Shown here piece by piece: positions 1 to 9,900 of a stretch of 64,000 nucleotides of DNA. Location of the stretch: NCBI RefSeq assembly GCF_910592395.1, contig NC_088311.1:23468646-23532645 (forward strand). The letters run 5' to 3'. Position 1 is the stretch's first letter. Every line of letters starts with the position of its first letter. The notes beneath the pieces are model-generated. The model saw only the letters and a program-made list of their open reading frames with translations. It was not told the DNA's origin and searched no databases. The stretch is from Lineus longissimus (taxonomy: Eukaryota > Nemertea > Pilidiophora > Heteronemertea > Lineidae). Made by a program: the position numbers and the translations under genes.

Positions 1-605
1 GTAAGGCAGGACGGAGCAACAATTCCGATACATATTAAACAAAATGTGTAAATAGCGGACAAGCGGTTGTTGAAGGTGCATACAATTTGGGCGTGGTGGT
101 AAAAATGGATACATACGCCAGGTATCAGCCCGACGACAACGGTGGTGAGGGAAAACACCCAAACGAGGACGACCATAATCACGACGCTCCTGGTTGGGAA
201 GATGCGGGCATATCTACCATGATGGCAGATGCTTATGTAACGATTGAATGCAATCATTGCAAAACTGATGAGAGAGACGCCACAACTTGTCAACAACACA
301 CACGCAGTAAAGACACATACTGGTATACTCAGGATGCTGCCCTGTTTGATGATATTCCCAAAAATCGTCGGCAAAACATAGCCAGCAACAAATAAGTCTG
401 ATACTGCGACATTACAAACGAACACATTGGTAGTATTCCGCAGCTTCTTCGTCACAATCACTGCTCCAAGGATTAGTAAGTTCCCGATAATCCCGACACA
501 CATCAGGACGCCAATGAAGACGGCATCACTAATCCACGTCTGGTGGTTTATGAATTCCGTCAGTTTGTACTGGTCATCCGACTCTCCATTTATCATCTCT
601 TCCAT
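1..605 (-). CDS. Rhodopsin-like (class A) GPCR, melatonin-receptor-like, 3' part outside window
   Basis: Reading the minus strand from an ATG at 605 gives 201 open codons that run off the left edge. An in-frame TGA lies 21 bases before the ATG, so this is the first possible start in this exon. Class A landmarks fall in order: TM1 with GIIGN (N42), TM2 with NVAVSDLFVA (D70), the TM3 cysteine C97, the end of TM3 as FNRYISICH (N121-R122-Y123 in place of DRY), the TM4 tryptophan W149, the extracellular loop 2 cysteine C176 (likely disulfide partner of C97) and the TM5 proline P198. NRY followed by ICH resembles melatonin-type receptors, but the ligand cannot be inferred and large invertebrate families share this pattern. 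The N-terminus is short (about 20 residues) with no signal peptide. TM6, TM7 and the tail are missing because of the window edge, not because of a break in the gene. Confidence 0.9.
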   Translation of the reverse strand, partial: MEEMINGESDDQYKLTEFINHQTWISDAVFIGVLMCVGIIGNLLILGAVIVTKKLRNTTNVFVCNVAVSDLFVAGYVLPTIFGNIIKQGSILSIPVCVFTACVLLTSCGVSLISFAMIAFNRYISICHHGRYARIFPTRSVVIMVVLVWVFSLTTVVVGLIPGVCIHFYHHAQIVCTFNNRLSAIYTFCLICIGIVAPSCL

Positions 606-659
606 TATGAAATTTATTGGCACTCAAATGCTGGCACTGATAGGGCTGAGAGCAGATTC

Positions 660-1065
660 CGAAAGCAACGACAATGTCACAATCTGTAGCACAACGCCAA
701 ATGTCACAGTCAAGTGTGTCAAACCCGGCCTGTTTTCATTGGTTTTCTAATTCCCGAATGCGACGCTGAGAACACATTTCCACCATTGTCTACCGTAGGG
801 CCTACTGCGCTTCGCTGGTTTTTCTACCCTAAATCCGAAATGCGACGCCAAATATCACAACTATTAAGTGTGTCAATTCTGGTAATCTTTCCCTAGTCCT
901 GAATGCGACGCCAAGAACGAATTCCTTATCATAATTTATGACGCCATTGCTGGTATTCCTACTAACCCTGAATTCCGTATGCGACGCCAAATATCACTAT
1001 TTTAAAGTGTTTCAACCCTCTGATATACTTTCCCTAGTTCCTGAACGCGACGTCAAGTTCACCGT
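660..1065. repeat. Degenerate tandem repeat upstream of the GPCR
   Basis: The motif AATGCGACGCCAAATATCAC, or close variants, recurs about every 75-130 bases, followed by a stretch like AAGTGTGTCAA and then CTTTCCCTAGT. At least four diverged units are visible. They begin about 50 bases behind the GPCR start codon, so they may lie in its 5' untranslated region or promoter. Short open frames across this stretch are not credible genes. Confidence 0.6.
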
Positions 1066-3682
1066 CCGAATTCGCCAAATTTCATCTATCCTGTAAACAC
1101 GTACATGTATATGATACGTAGGTATACAGTACAAGAGTTCTTATACCGTGTAGTAGTCTTCCGAAAGAAACAATACATTACTCCAACATGGTCTCCAGTA
1201 AACACACGAAACAACGCTGGCAGACAGCTACAGGGGTACGATTTCCGCCAAGTAAAGATAATTATTCAGAGTGCGTCTCTTGTCCATGCCGAACTATGAA
1301 CTATCCCCATATCAGTACCTTGCGAATTCAAGTAAACCTTGAACATTGCACCAACCGAGGAGGGACAAGTAATGCTAGCGCCTGGCACAACCGCCAGTCG
1401 TCCAGTCGTCCACCATTTGCCGTTTGGGCGGCGATTCATCACAAAGTGACGCAGTGTGTGTTCTTGCACCGAGCAATCGTGAAGGAAATGAGCCCAATAC
1501 CACTCTTTGTTGACAGTGGTCATGTTCCAGTGCGGCAGTGGTAACACGAACCTCGGTTGTTAGGCAAACATTGAGACAGACGAGGCCACTTCTTGACTGA
1601 TCTCTTGAGATGTGGGGTCTTAGAAATATTTAGCTGGGCATCAAGTAGGACTGTAGGTCAATGAACAGTAATGGGCTGTTTGGTGTGATGTTGGAGGAAA
1701 CCCAATCTGCCAGAGACGGTCCACAGAAAGGGTCGTCCCTTCCAAGACGCAATCAGTCCGACCGGGAATCGAGCCCAAGATCTCAGACGAAGTCTGGCCT
1801 GGGCTGGGCGCTGGGCACTGGAAAGGTCGATTCAGCTTTGCTAAAGATAGACCGACTGGCCCGTCCCAGCTGCATCCTGAGAACATATTTTTTTTACTCT
1901 TCCTTTATATACAAAATATCGATAGGCGGAGTATATATGCGTATATATAAATATGTATACGCAGTATACATTTAAAACCACTGGTTATACCAGGAGCCTC
2001 GGCGGACTACATGCACAAGGGACAAGAATAAAACATCGTCATACCGCGGTTTTGAGACTCAATGTTGGGGCAATTGGGCGGCTCGGGGTGGTTCTGCCCA
2101 TCTGCCAGTGGTGCCAGCGTCTTTGTGGGTTGGAAGAATCTAAGGCCTTTTAACTGTAGTTACAATCCCTTAAATTTATCTGTTTGCTTTGTCTGAAGGA
2201 CAGTGAACATCTATGCGTAGCCAGGAGATGCAGAAAAGGGGTCGTCTTCATAAAATACAAGGAAATTCAACAATGGCCAATGTTAAAAAGGAACTAGAAT
2301 TTAAGCTGAAGGGCATTTCTCATACCATTTTCAACGATCTTTTCCCAAAGGGGTCATTCGGATCCCGCTTGGCTACTCCTGCGGTGAAGGCAAGATGAAA
2401 CTTCGTCTGATGCGCATGTACATGCAGTTGCCATGATGATTTCAATATATTTCGTCTCGCGGAACCATCATGAATTCGTTATTCTAGTCATTTAGAATTT
2501 AATAGGGTAAATAATAGTCTGATTGGTCGGTGATGATTATAGATTTGATGGTGATGTCGGCAAACAATCCGCTAACTTGCATGATCTCATTTCAACAAGA
2601 GAATAAAGGTCCGATTCCACTAGCGGGTTACCATCGCGGTTTTGCCGCTTTTACATGCAGGCTTGTGGTCGGTTACCATTTCGACGCCAATAACTTACAT
2701 GGAAATTCATAAAGAATCTGAATAATAGGCCGCCCTGAGGGGGCAGAACACTACTTTTTTGCATGAAACACATTTTTTTCAGAGACGTCATCCCCTCAAA
2801 GCGTTTCCTCGAAAAGCCAGAGTCATTCGTGTCCTCCCCCCCCCCCCCCAAACACGGTCGTTAGTGCCGAGTGTTGGCCTTGAGTTCAGGATGCTCGACC
2901 CCCTGACGAAACTGTCAACCTCGTCGCTGCTTCTGATAACCATTGCGATAAGTAATGCTTTCAACACATCAATGGTGTCCCTTATATGGATATATAAATA
3001 ATGCACCCCGATTCATCTGAAATGATGACGGGCAAACACTGGTTGTGTATTTGTAGAAAAAGAAGAGTAAATATGCAATTCTCTGAAGTCACGTCCGTTT
3101 GCGGACGTTGCTATAGTCAACGCCCATCTATTACCGCGTTTATGACAGGCAAGCATATTTTGTCAAGTAGGTTGCGCATATAATGAATCGCCGTGAATGA
3201 GAAAGCCCTCGATCAACATTATCTGCGATTGGTTTAACAGCAACAATTAGAAAAGAATATTGCTATCTGATTGGCTCCCTTAAATGTGACGTCATTCATA
3301 AATGACTAATAGTCAATGACTAATGGCCAATACCTTTCACCTGACAGGAAGTCCTGCTTTCGGAAGTGGCGAATGCATTTTCCGTAATACGCGAAACCAC
3401 GTGACATTGGCCGACGTGAGAGGAGCGCTTCTCTTCCGTCTGACCATCATTGACGCGAATGAAGGTTTTTGGTATTTGGAAAAAGCTTATGTTTCAATTG
3501 AAAACTCCATACTATTTTTGGAAAAATCTCTGCAGGGTGCATTTTTGTGTTTGCCGAAAGCTCAAAAACCATTATTTCGAAGAGTGCAGTCTGGGCGCGC
3601 CTTACATAAAAAATGAAAATTTTAATCCTGAGCGGCTCTGTCAATACTTGATAATCACCATCCAAATTTATCCGACTGCACT
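1066..3682. other. Intergenic region between GPCR and GT92 gene
   Basis: No protein gene is recognised here. Short frames on both strands around 1188-1547 overlap each other and match nothing I know. The stretch holds a SINE-like piece at 1640-1880, AT-rich TATATA stretches near 1930-1975, a run of C at 2836-2849, and the 3' flank of the GT92 gene. On the minus strand an ATTAAA at 3626-3621, about 60 bases past the GT92 stop, could serve as its polyadenylation signal. Confidence 0.5.
1640..1880 (-). repeat. tRNA-derived SINE-like element
   Basis: On the minus strand GGCTCGATTCC matches an RNA polymerase III B box (GGTTCGANTCC) with one change, and TTAGCAAAGCTG about 75 bases upstream resembles an A box. 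The spacing is larger than in a normal tRNA and no cloverleaf folds, so this would be a decayed tRNA-derived SINE. It could equally be unrelated unique sequence. Confidence 0.35.
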
Positions 3683-5858
3683 TCATGCCCCCAGGTCCTC
3701 AAACAGCCCGAGATCTTTCTTGGCGCGTCTCATATTGAGAATAATTTCTCCCCTGAGCGGGTTGATGTATCTATCAACAATGAGATTATCATCAGCATTC
3801 AAATTTATCTTTGCGTGCGTTTGCCTTCCTTGATTAAGAGATCCAACATCGCTCCTGTAGTGATGAAGGAGACCTTCAGAGGGCGTGAGAACCCGCCTCG
3901 TTTTCCCGCGAATCTTTTCCCAAACGTTATGGATCCCGAGAGTAACAATGGCGCGAATCTCAACTATGTTTTTCGATCTATCGCCTATTGACCACACGTA
4001 AGCAGTCCGCCGGAAATTTAATAATGTCTTGATGTTTAATTCCTTAACCAAAACGTCAATCCGTTTGGTCAAGGCGTCATCTGGCAAGTCCGTAGGATAA
4101 AACACATTAAGAAATGTAAAAATGCTATCATGTCCTTTGAAGCTACTCAGAAGAGCTCCCCAGCTTCTGTTCCGGTGCGGGACAGCAAATTCATCCAAGT
4201 CCGACGCTACCAGATACTTCACCTTTTGGGAGTTTCGGTAGAGGCAGTCATTCAGCGCAGCTAGCTGCCCGAAATACCAGATATCCTCTTTGCCGTCGAC
4301 CTTGGGCGGATAGACTTTCTCAAGGGGGACGCGCCACTGAATCAAATCAACAAGACCTTGGTCCATGTAATATTTCAGGACTTTCGACACCGCGTCGCTC
4401 ATACTAAAGTTATAAAACGTGAAACTTGTCGCTCCGAATATTCTATTCACTTCGATATGTTCAACAAGTTGGTCGACGTTTGAAAATTTGCTATGGAGTG
4501 GAGCCGAGCAAACCCCGAATCCGGACAATTTGGTGTAATCGATGTGGTCCGTGTTGAGAAGTTTCATGATGTTTATGGGCGTGGCACAAGGCGTCTTCAC
4601 GACGGACACGGCGGAGGGAATTCTATCGTCCGTGAGTTTGCACTTGATGTAAGAGGCTGCATACCTGAAATTTGAAATGTATATACATGTACATGTATAT
4701 ATTCTATACACCAAAATTGACATGGCATATTGAAACATAACTAGTGTGAGGATTCTCGAGACAGACTATGCGTACTGTAAGTTGTTCATGTTGTTTCTAC
4801 AACCGACTTAATCATTACTAATTCTTGGTCATAGTGATATCCGGCAATTTCAATCGCATTGTTGGGGATGCTTTAGAAAATGGTAGAAAATATGACTAAT
4901 CTTTAAGAGGGGGGGGCTTACTTTCGTTGCGGCGTCTCATAAAACTGCAAGAAAAATGGTTAATAGTACATAGACAGGAAGTAGATTTTATCTCTCCCAA
5001 GACCAACCTTTTTCTGTGGGCTTCTGGAAGTAGCTCATACGAAGCTTCGGTGATCACAGCATCATCATTCTGGCTGAACCAGAGATGACAATATAGCGTC
5101 TGCTTGGCAGTCGTGTCAACAATGGCTATAATCCGAACGATCCGAAACCTGTCGTCGTAATAAGCCGAAAATACAAACATTTTAGCGTCCTTCGTACGAT
5201 TATTGGCGCCGTTGCCGATGGGAAGAAAGATATAGGGTTCTGTGATACTGTCTGGTCTTGATAATTTTGAGCACGAAAATGACTTGTTTTGTTGTAGACT
5301 CAAATCACCATCATGTTTCGATGGAAACTCTGTGGTGGTCTCACGGTCATCGTCACCAATGTCATCCTCAGACGACTCTGAGCCATCGACACCATCCTCA
5401 GTCGATTCGTCATCACCAATGTCATCCTCGGGCATCTCTGAGCCACCGACACCATCCTCAGTTGAATCAAAGTCATCATTGCCATCATCCTCAGGCGCTT
5501 CCCGGTCATCAGCGATACCATCCTCAAGCACCTCCAGATTCAAATCTTCATGGTGTCGACTGGGACGCAATGGGAAAGGTAACCTTGACCGAATGTGGTT
5601 TAGTTTGTCAGCCAACTTTTCACGATAGTCCGCGTTATCAAGGCCTTGCAAGAACCTATTTGCTGGGATGTAAAAATGGATCGTCACCAACATTCCAATG
5701 ACAACACCGGCGATCAACAGAAAACATCGGTTTATACTTCTTTCTGGGATAGCTACTGCATGACGTCGTGCCGACAGTAATGTCCTTTCCAACTTCATGA
5801 TGGTCACAAATAACGATGCACACAATATTGGCGGAATAGTGTCTTTAAGTCTGAACAA
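3683..5858 (-). CDS. Glycosyltransferase family 92 (DUF23) type II membrane protein
   Basis: There are two exons: 5858-5008 and 4664-3683. The donor AAAAAG|gttggt and acceptor atttcag|GTATG join in frame (AG|G) and give HRKRYAASYIKC, total 610 residues. Layout: cytosolic N-terminus, one membrane helix at about 45-64 (CFLLIAGVVIGMLVTIHFYI), an acidic stem at about 100-180 with two 20-residue repeats, then the catalytic domain. Family landmarks are FGQLAALNDCL at 415-425, YLVASDLDEF with the metal-binding DxD (D439, D441), and GLLHHYRS at 548-555. GT92 members include C. elegans GALT-1, which adds galactose to fucose on N-glycan cores in the Golgi; the substrate here is unknown. A second Met at residue 21 (ATG at 5798) gives a more typical short cytosolic tail and may be the real start. 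The gene looks intact. Confidence 0.9.
5346..5465 (-). repeat. 60-bp in-frame tandem duplication in the GT92 stem
   Basis: Residues 132-151 and 152-171 of the GT92 protein are two tandem copies of a 20-residue acidic unit of the form STEDGV-GSE--EDDIGDD. The DNA repeats with a 60-base period, so length can vary by slippage or unequal exchange without breaking the frame. The unit lies in the luminal stem between the membrane anchor and the catalytic domain. Confidence 0.85.
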
Positions 5859-6208
5859 CAGCGCAGAGTGTTCTATTGTGATATTTTGGAAGTGTTTTCT
5901 TGAACGTTATAGAAAGTCATTGTGTATTAGGTGCAGGTCTATTGAACAATTCCGCCACTTTGGCCAGGATAGAATAGCCGAGGAACGCACTGTATCCATT
6001 GTGTATTACGTAGGCCCTATTAGCGTGATTAGGCCCTATTCGTCCTTTGTTATCCCCATACCGTACACACTAGATCAGGCCATGAACGGATTAAATTGCG
6101 CGTTCGATTTATAGCGCCGCGCTTCGGTTAGGACCGGATCTCGGGCCTTGAAGCGCATGCCCAGTATGAATCGAGCCCGCCAGGGTGCGAGGCCATCTCG
6201 ACCTAACG

Positions 6209-6280
6209 CCAACTCGGCCTACCAACTCGGCCTCGGCCCGGACCAACTCGGCCTGGGTAAAAAACCAACTCGGCCTGGGT
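6209..6280. repeat. CCAACTCGGCCT short tandem repeat
   Basis: Four copies of CCAACTCGGCCT, with spacers of a few to about a dozen bases, lie between the GT92 and RanBP3 genes. The same core (GAACTCGGCC) is present inside the inverted ends of the MITE that starts 116 bases downstream, so the tandem stretch may be a by-product of that element family. Confidence 0.65.
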
Positions 6281-6395
6281 TACACATTTTTGTTTTTTTG
6301 GTTTAATTTCTTCTTATATGTGAATATCAGTTGAACTCGTTTAGTTGGTATACCATAGTCTACCTTTCCTGTAAATTTGAAGATAATTCATTGGG

Positions 6396-6788
6396 CGATA
6401 CAGGAGAAAATTGAAGGTTTTTCTGCTGATTTCAGAAGGGTCGGGCCGAGTTCGCCGGGGAACGACCTCACGACCAAAATATAGACTAGGCATGAGGAGC
6501 ACTGGAGGTACCTGGAGTGGGTAAAACTTAGCATGCTTAGTGCTGATGTCATCTTAAACTGCCGACATATTTTATCGGCAATTAATAGGAGAGATTAAGA
6601 TACAAGTGACATAAATACTAGTCATACTTGTAAATGTTACACGACTTTCCTTTCAATATAAGTTCTTATCTGCCATCTATAAACCAAAACCTGGTCGTAT
6701 AATTCATACTCCCAGAGGTCGTTCCCCGGCGAACTCGGCCCGTCCCTTCTGAAATCAGCAGAAAAACCTTCAATTTTCTCCTGTATCG
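6396..6788. mobile_element. MITE with 74-bp terminal inverted repeats upstream of RanBP3
   Basis: Bases 6396-6469 and 6715-6788 are reverse complements over 74 positions with one mismatch by eye; each arm contains GTTCCCCGGCGAACTCGGCC or its complement. A 245-base AT-rich spacer without coding capacity separates them. No clear target-site duplication is visible. The near-identity of the arms implies a recent insertion or gene conversion between arms. The right arm ends 178 bases before the RanBP3 start codon, so the element lies in or next to that gene's promoter or 5' untranslated region. Confidence 0.85.
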
Positions 6789-6966
6789 TTTTCTCCTAAA
6801 CCGTGATTGTACTATTAATCCAGTTTTCAACCCTATTATGTGCAGTTGTGTCTATTTCAGCCGCTGCGCGAGAGTGTACAATAATGGCACGGTTGGCGTC
6901 CCATAATTTTTATCGCAATACTGTTGTCGAAATTATTTTCCGTAGAATTAGGTTTTCCTGTCCAAC

Positions 6967-9900
6967 ATGGCTGACACAGGTGAGCGCCAGTATTTACGTT
7001 GTTTTACTGCGTCAAATACATCTCATTACGAAATTTTACCCTTTATTTCCTAACAAGAGCGAATTTTTAAAACCTGGATTCCAAACTGAAGTAATGAGCG
7101 TGGTCTTTCCTTTTGCAGATGCCGCGAAAGAGGTTGAAACCCCGGCAATTTCTAGTGGCGCAGGTAAAATCCCTTCCCTTCAGGCTTCATTTTCCATGTC
7201 AGATGTATTTTCATTCATGTAGGCCCTAGGCCTAACATGCTAAATAAATGTAGGCCTAGGCCTAACATGCATGCATGACATGCATTGTGGCCCTGCAGTG
7301 TGCATCTCCCTGTACTTGCAGATTGATCTTGGTCACTGGATATTGAGGTTTCTAATGGAAATGAGAGAAAATGTGTTTGCCACCATCGGACCTTTTGACT
7401 TTTGTCAAAGAAGGACCATCCATACCGTCCATGGAACATGGCCCAAACAAAATGTCGACAAAGCCACACACTCAGAACACGTCAGATGGCCTAAGCTAAC
7501 TTTGGACAGTGCCTTACACCACTGTGGCCCACCCTTTGATTCAGGTGAAACGCACGACTGGTCAGCACCCAAGTAGGCCTAAACTTCTTTGAAATTGTCA
7601 ATAATCGTCCATCTTGATTCTCCGGAACGAGTTTACAATCCCCGATCACACCCCCAAAAAAGGTCATCGGTTGACTAACCAAGCACAACTGTTCAATGGA
7701 TTTATAGTTGAATGCGATCAAACTACGTCATTTCCGATCGGGGATTCTAAAGTTCAGCCGATTCTCCAGACTAAAAAGTTTGTGGAGCGGTTTTTGTTTC
7801 TTAATGTAGGTTTTTAACTCATGTCATGTTGTATTTTATTTTAAGGAAATTCATCAAGTGGTTCATTTGTTTTTGGTCAAAACATGTCTGACCGAGCTGT
7901 GAAGGTGAGTTGTGACTTCACGTTCGGGCCAAGAAAGCCAACAAACAAGGCAAGGTGAACAAGACAAGATATTGAGGCTTAGAAGAGTTGGGATCTACTC
8001 TTCTTCATTTAATGTTGTCTGTTCTGAATCACAATCATGAAGATACATTTGAGAAGCAAGCTCTCAGTAAACTTGGTTAGTGCCAGGTGGTACTATCAAA
8101 GGTGGATTTGCATTGTAGAATTCCAAAATTAGGGGATGGGGGGGGGGGTGGATGGCATTTTGTTCATCACAATGCTGATTATTCTAAGTTGAAATTTGCA
8201 ATTCTTTTGCAGAAAACCGATGCTCCAACAAAGGAGGATGTAAAAAAAGGTGGGTCATTCCTAAGTGCCTGTAGTGTATTCAATCCAGGGATTGTTTATA
8301 AATAAGTGCCTATATTCAATCCAGGAGTCCAAATGCAAGATAAACATATTCATCTACAGTAGAACCTCTCTATTTTGCCGACGTCGGACAATGCCTAGAC
8401 ACACGGCGATCCATTGTTCAAAGTGAAACGCATGACTTGTCTGTGCCGAAACAAACTTCTTCGAATTCGTCTATACTCTATAGACGGAGGAAACTAAAAT
8501 TGATTATCAGTGGTTAACTCAGGGGCAGCCAGTGTATTAATTAGTATTTCTTGTTATTCAATCTGTTACAGAAAATGGCACCCTAAGTGCTGCTCGTCAA
8601 GAGGCTAAATCTCCACCGTCAGGAAGCAGACCAGCATTGTTCAGGCCTCTGACACACCTGTCACATGCACCAGGTAGTGAATCTTTGTATTCTCAATTCC
8701 CTCACAATGAAAATAGATAAATACCTGCGGCGTACAACCTGTTAGCCACTGAACGCTTCAACACGACCATTAAATGGTAAATTGCTTCGGAGAACCCAAC
8801 AGTATAGCAGTGATTGGGGAGAGAGACCTGATGATGATTGAATTGAATGAAACGTCTTTTACATCACAAGTTCCATCTTCAGTGCCTCTTCAAAGTTCCT
8901 TTCTTTTGTTGCAGGTCATATTGGTGGATTTGGTGCATCTGTAGTCCCCCCTGTAGCCTTTGCTGGAAGTGCAGCTAGTGAGTAGTTATTTAGAATGTGT
9001 TCATTCATGGCTTGTGATATATTTTTCAAAAAAATTACTCATTTTCTTACTCATTTTGGAACCAAAAGGAAGAGAAAGGTATTCACATGGGTGATTCTGA
9101 TGATGAACGGCAACAATAGACTCCCTGGAGATTTTTGTGACTGGAGAAATATTGTAAAATTGTGTGTATGTGCTAAGTGAAGGCCCCTGGCTTGTTTTAA
9201 GAGTGCACATTATTCAAGTGATTATTCCTCTTCTTCAGGTATTCTTGCACCAAACAAGCTCACTTCGAATCCGTTTGCTACTAGGATCCCACTTCACCAT
9301 CAGATGTCGGGAACGCCTCATACCTCAGATTCGGAAGGTAAAACTACACTATACAATCTTCTGTTATTAGACTGCATCTCTCTGCCGACCGTTGGTTGTT
9401 GACACTTGGTTTTCAGTATTAGACTAGGTGGAAGGGTTTATAATGCAATTGTCCTTATTAACCTTCCTCTTCTACTTCATTCACAGAAGTTTTCTTGGGT
9501 GTGAAAAATTAAGAAGATTTTAAGTAAATTTTGAAATCAAATTATTTTGGCTTGAATTTGTATCATTTGAACTGGAGAGGAAAAAAACCAAGCATTTTAT
9601 ATTGACCTCTTATGTTAAAATTTCCTTGTTTTTCAGACGAAAAGAAAGACAAATCAATTATTTTACCTTCACATTTTAAGCCTTCCCATAAAAGTAAAGG
9701 TACTGAGCTTTTCACCTGCATTTCTTGTGCCTAAGTGAAATTTTTTTAGTTGCTTGGCTTTGAATGCAGTATGCTGTGTGAACAGCTTTGCCCATATGTT
9801 CATTAACTCAAGTTTCCAAATGACAAGAATCCAGTTTCCCATGCTGTAAATTTCAATTTCATTGACAATAGCTGCACTCTAGCCATAAAAACAAGCAGTG

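Noticed and set aside
87-395. Plus-strand open frame rich in D, N and H
   Set aside because: It is the antisense shadow of the GPCR, which has all family motifs on the minus strand.
1188-1547. Overlapping open frames on both strands
   Set aside because: No recognisable domain, no splice context and no family match; likely chance frames.
4900-4960. Possible 23-base microexon between the GT92 exons (acceptor TTCTTGCAG, donor GTAAGC on the minus strand)
   Set aside because: With the clear donor at 5008 it breaks the frame, while direct joining of the two main exons is in frame and matches the family pattern.
5242-5701. Plus-strand Ser/Pro- and His-rich frames
   Set aside because: They are antisense readings of the acidic repeat in the GT92 stem.
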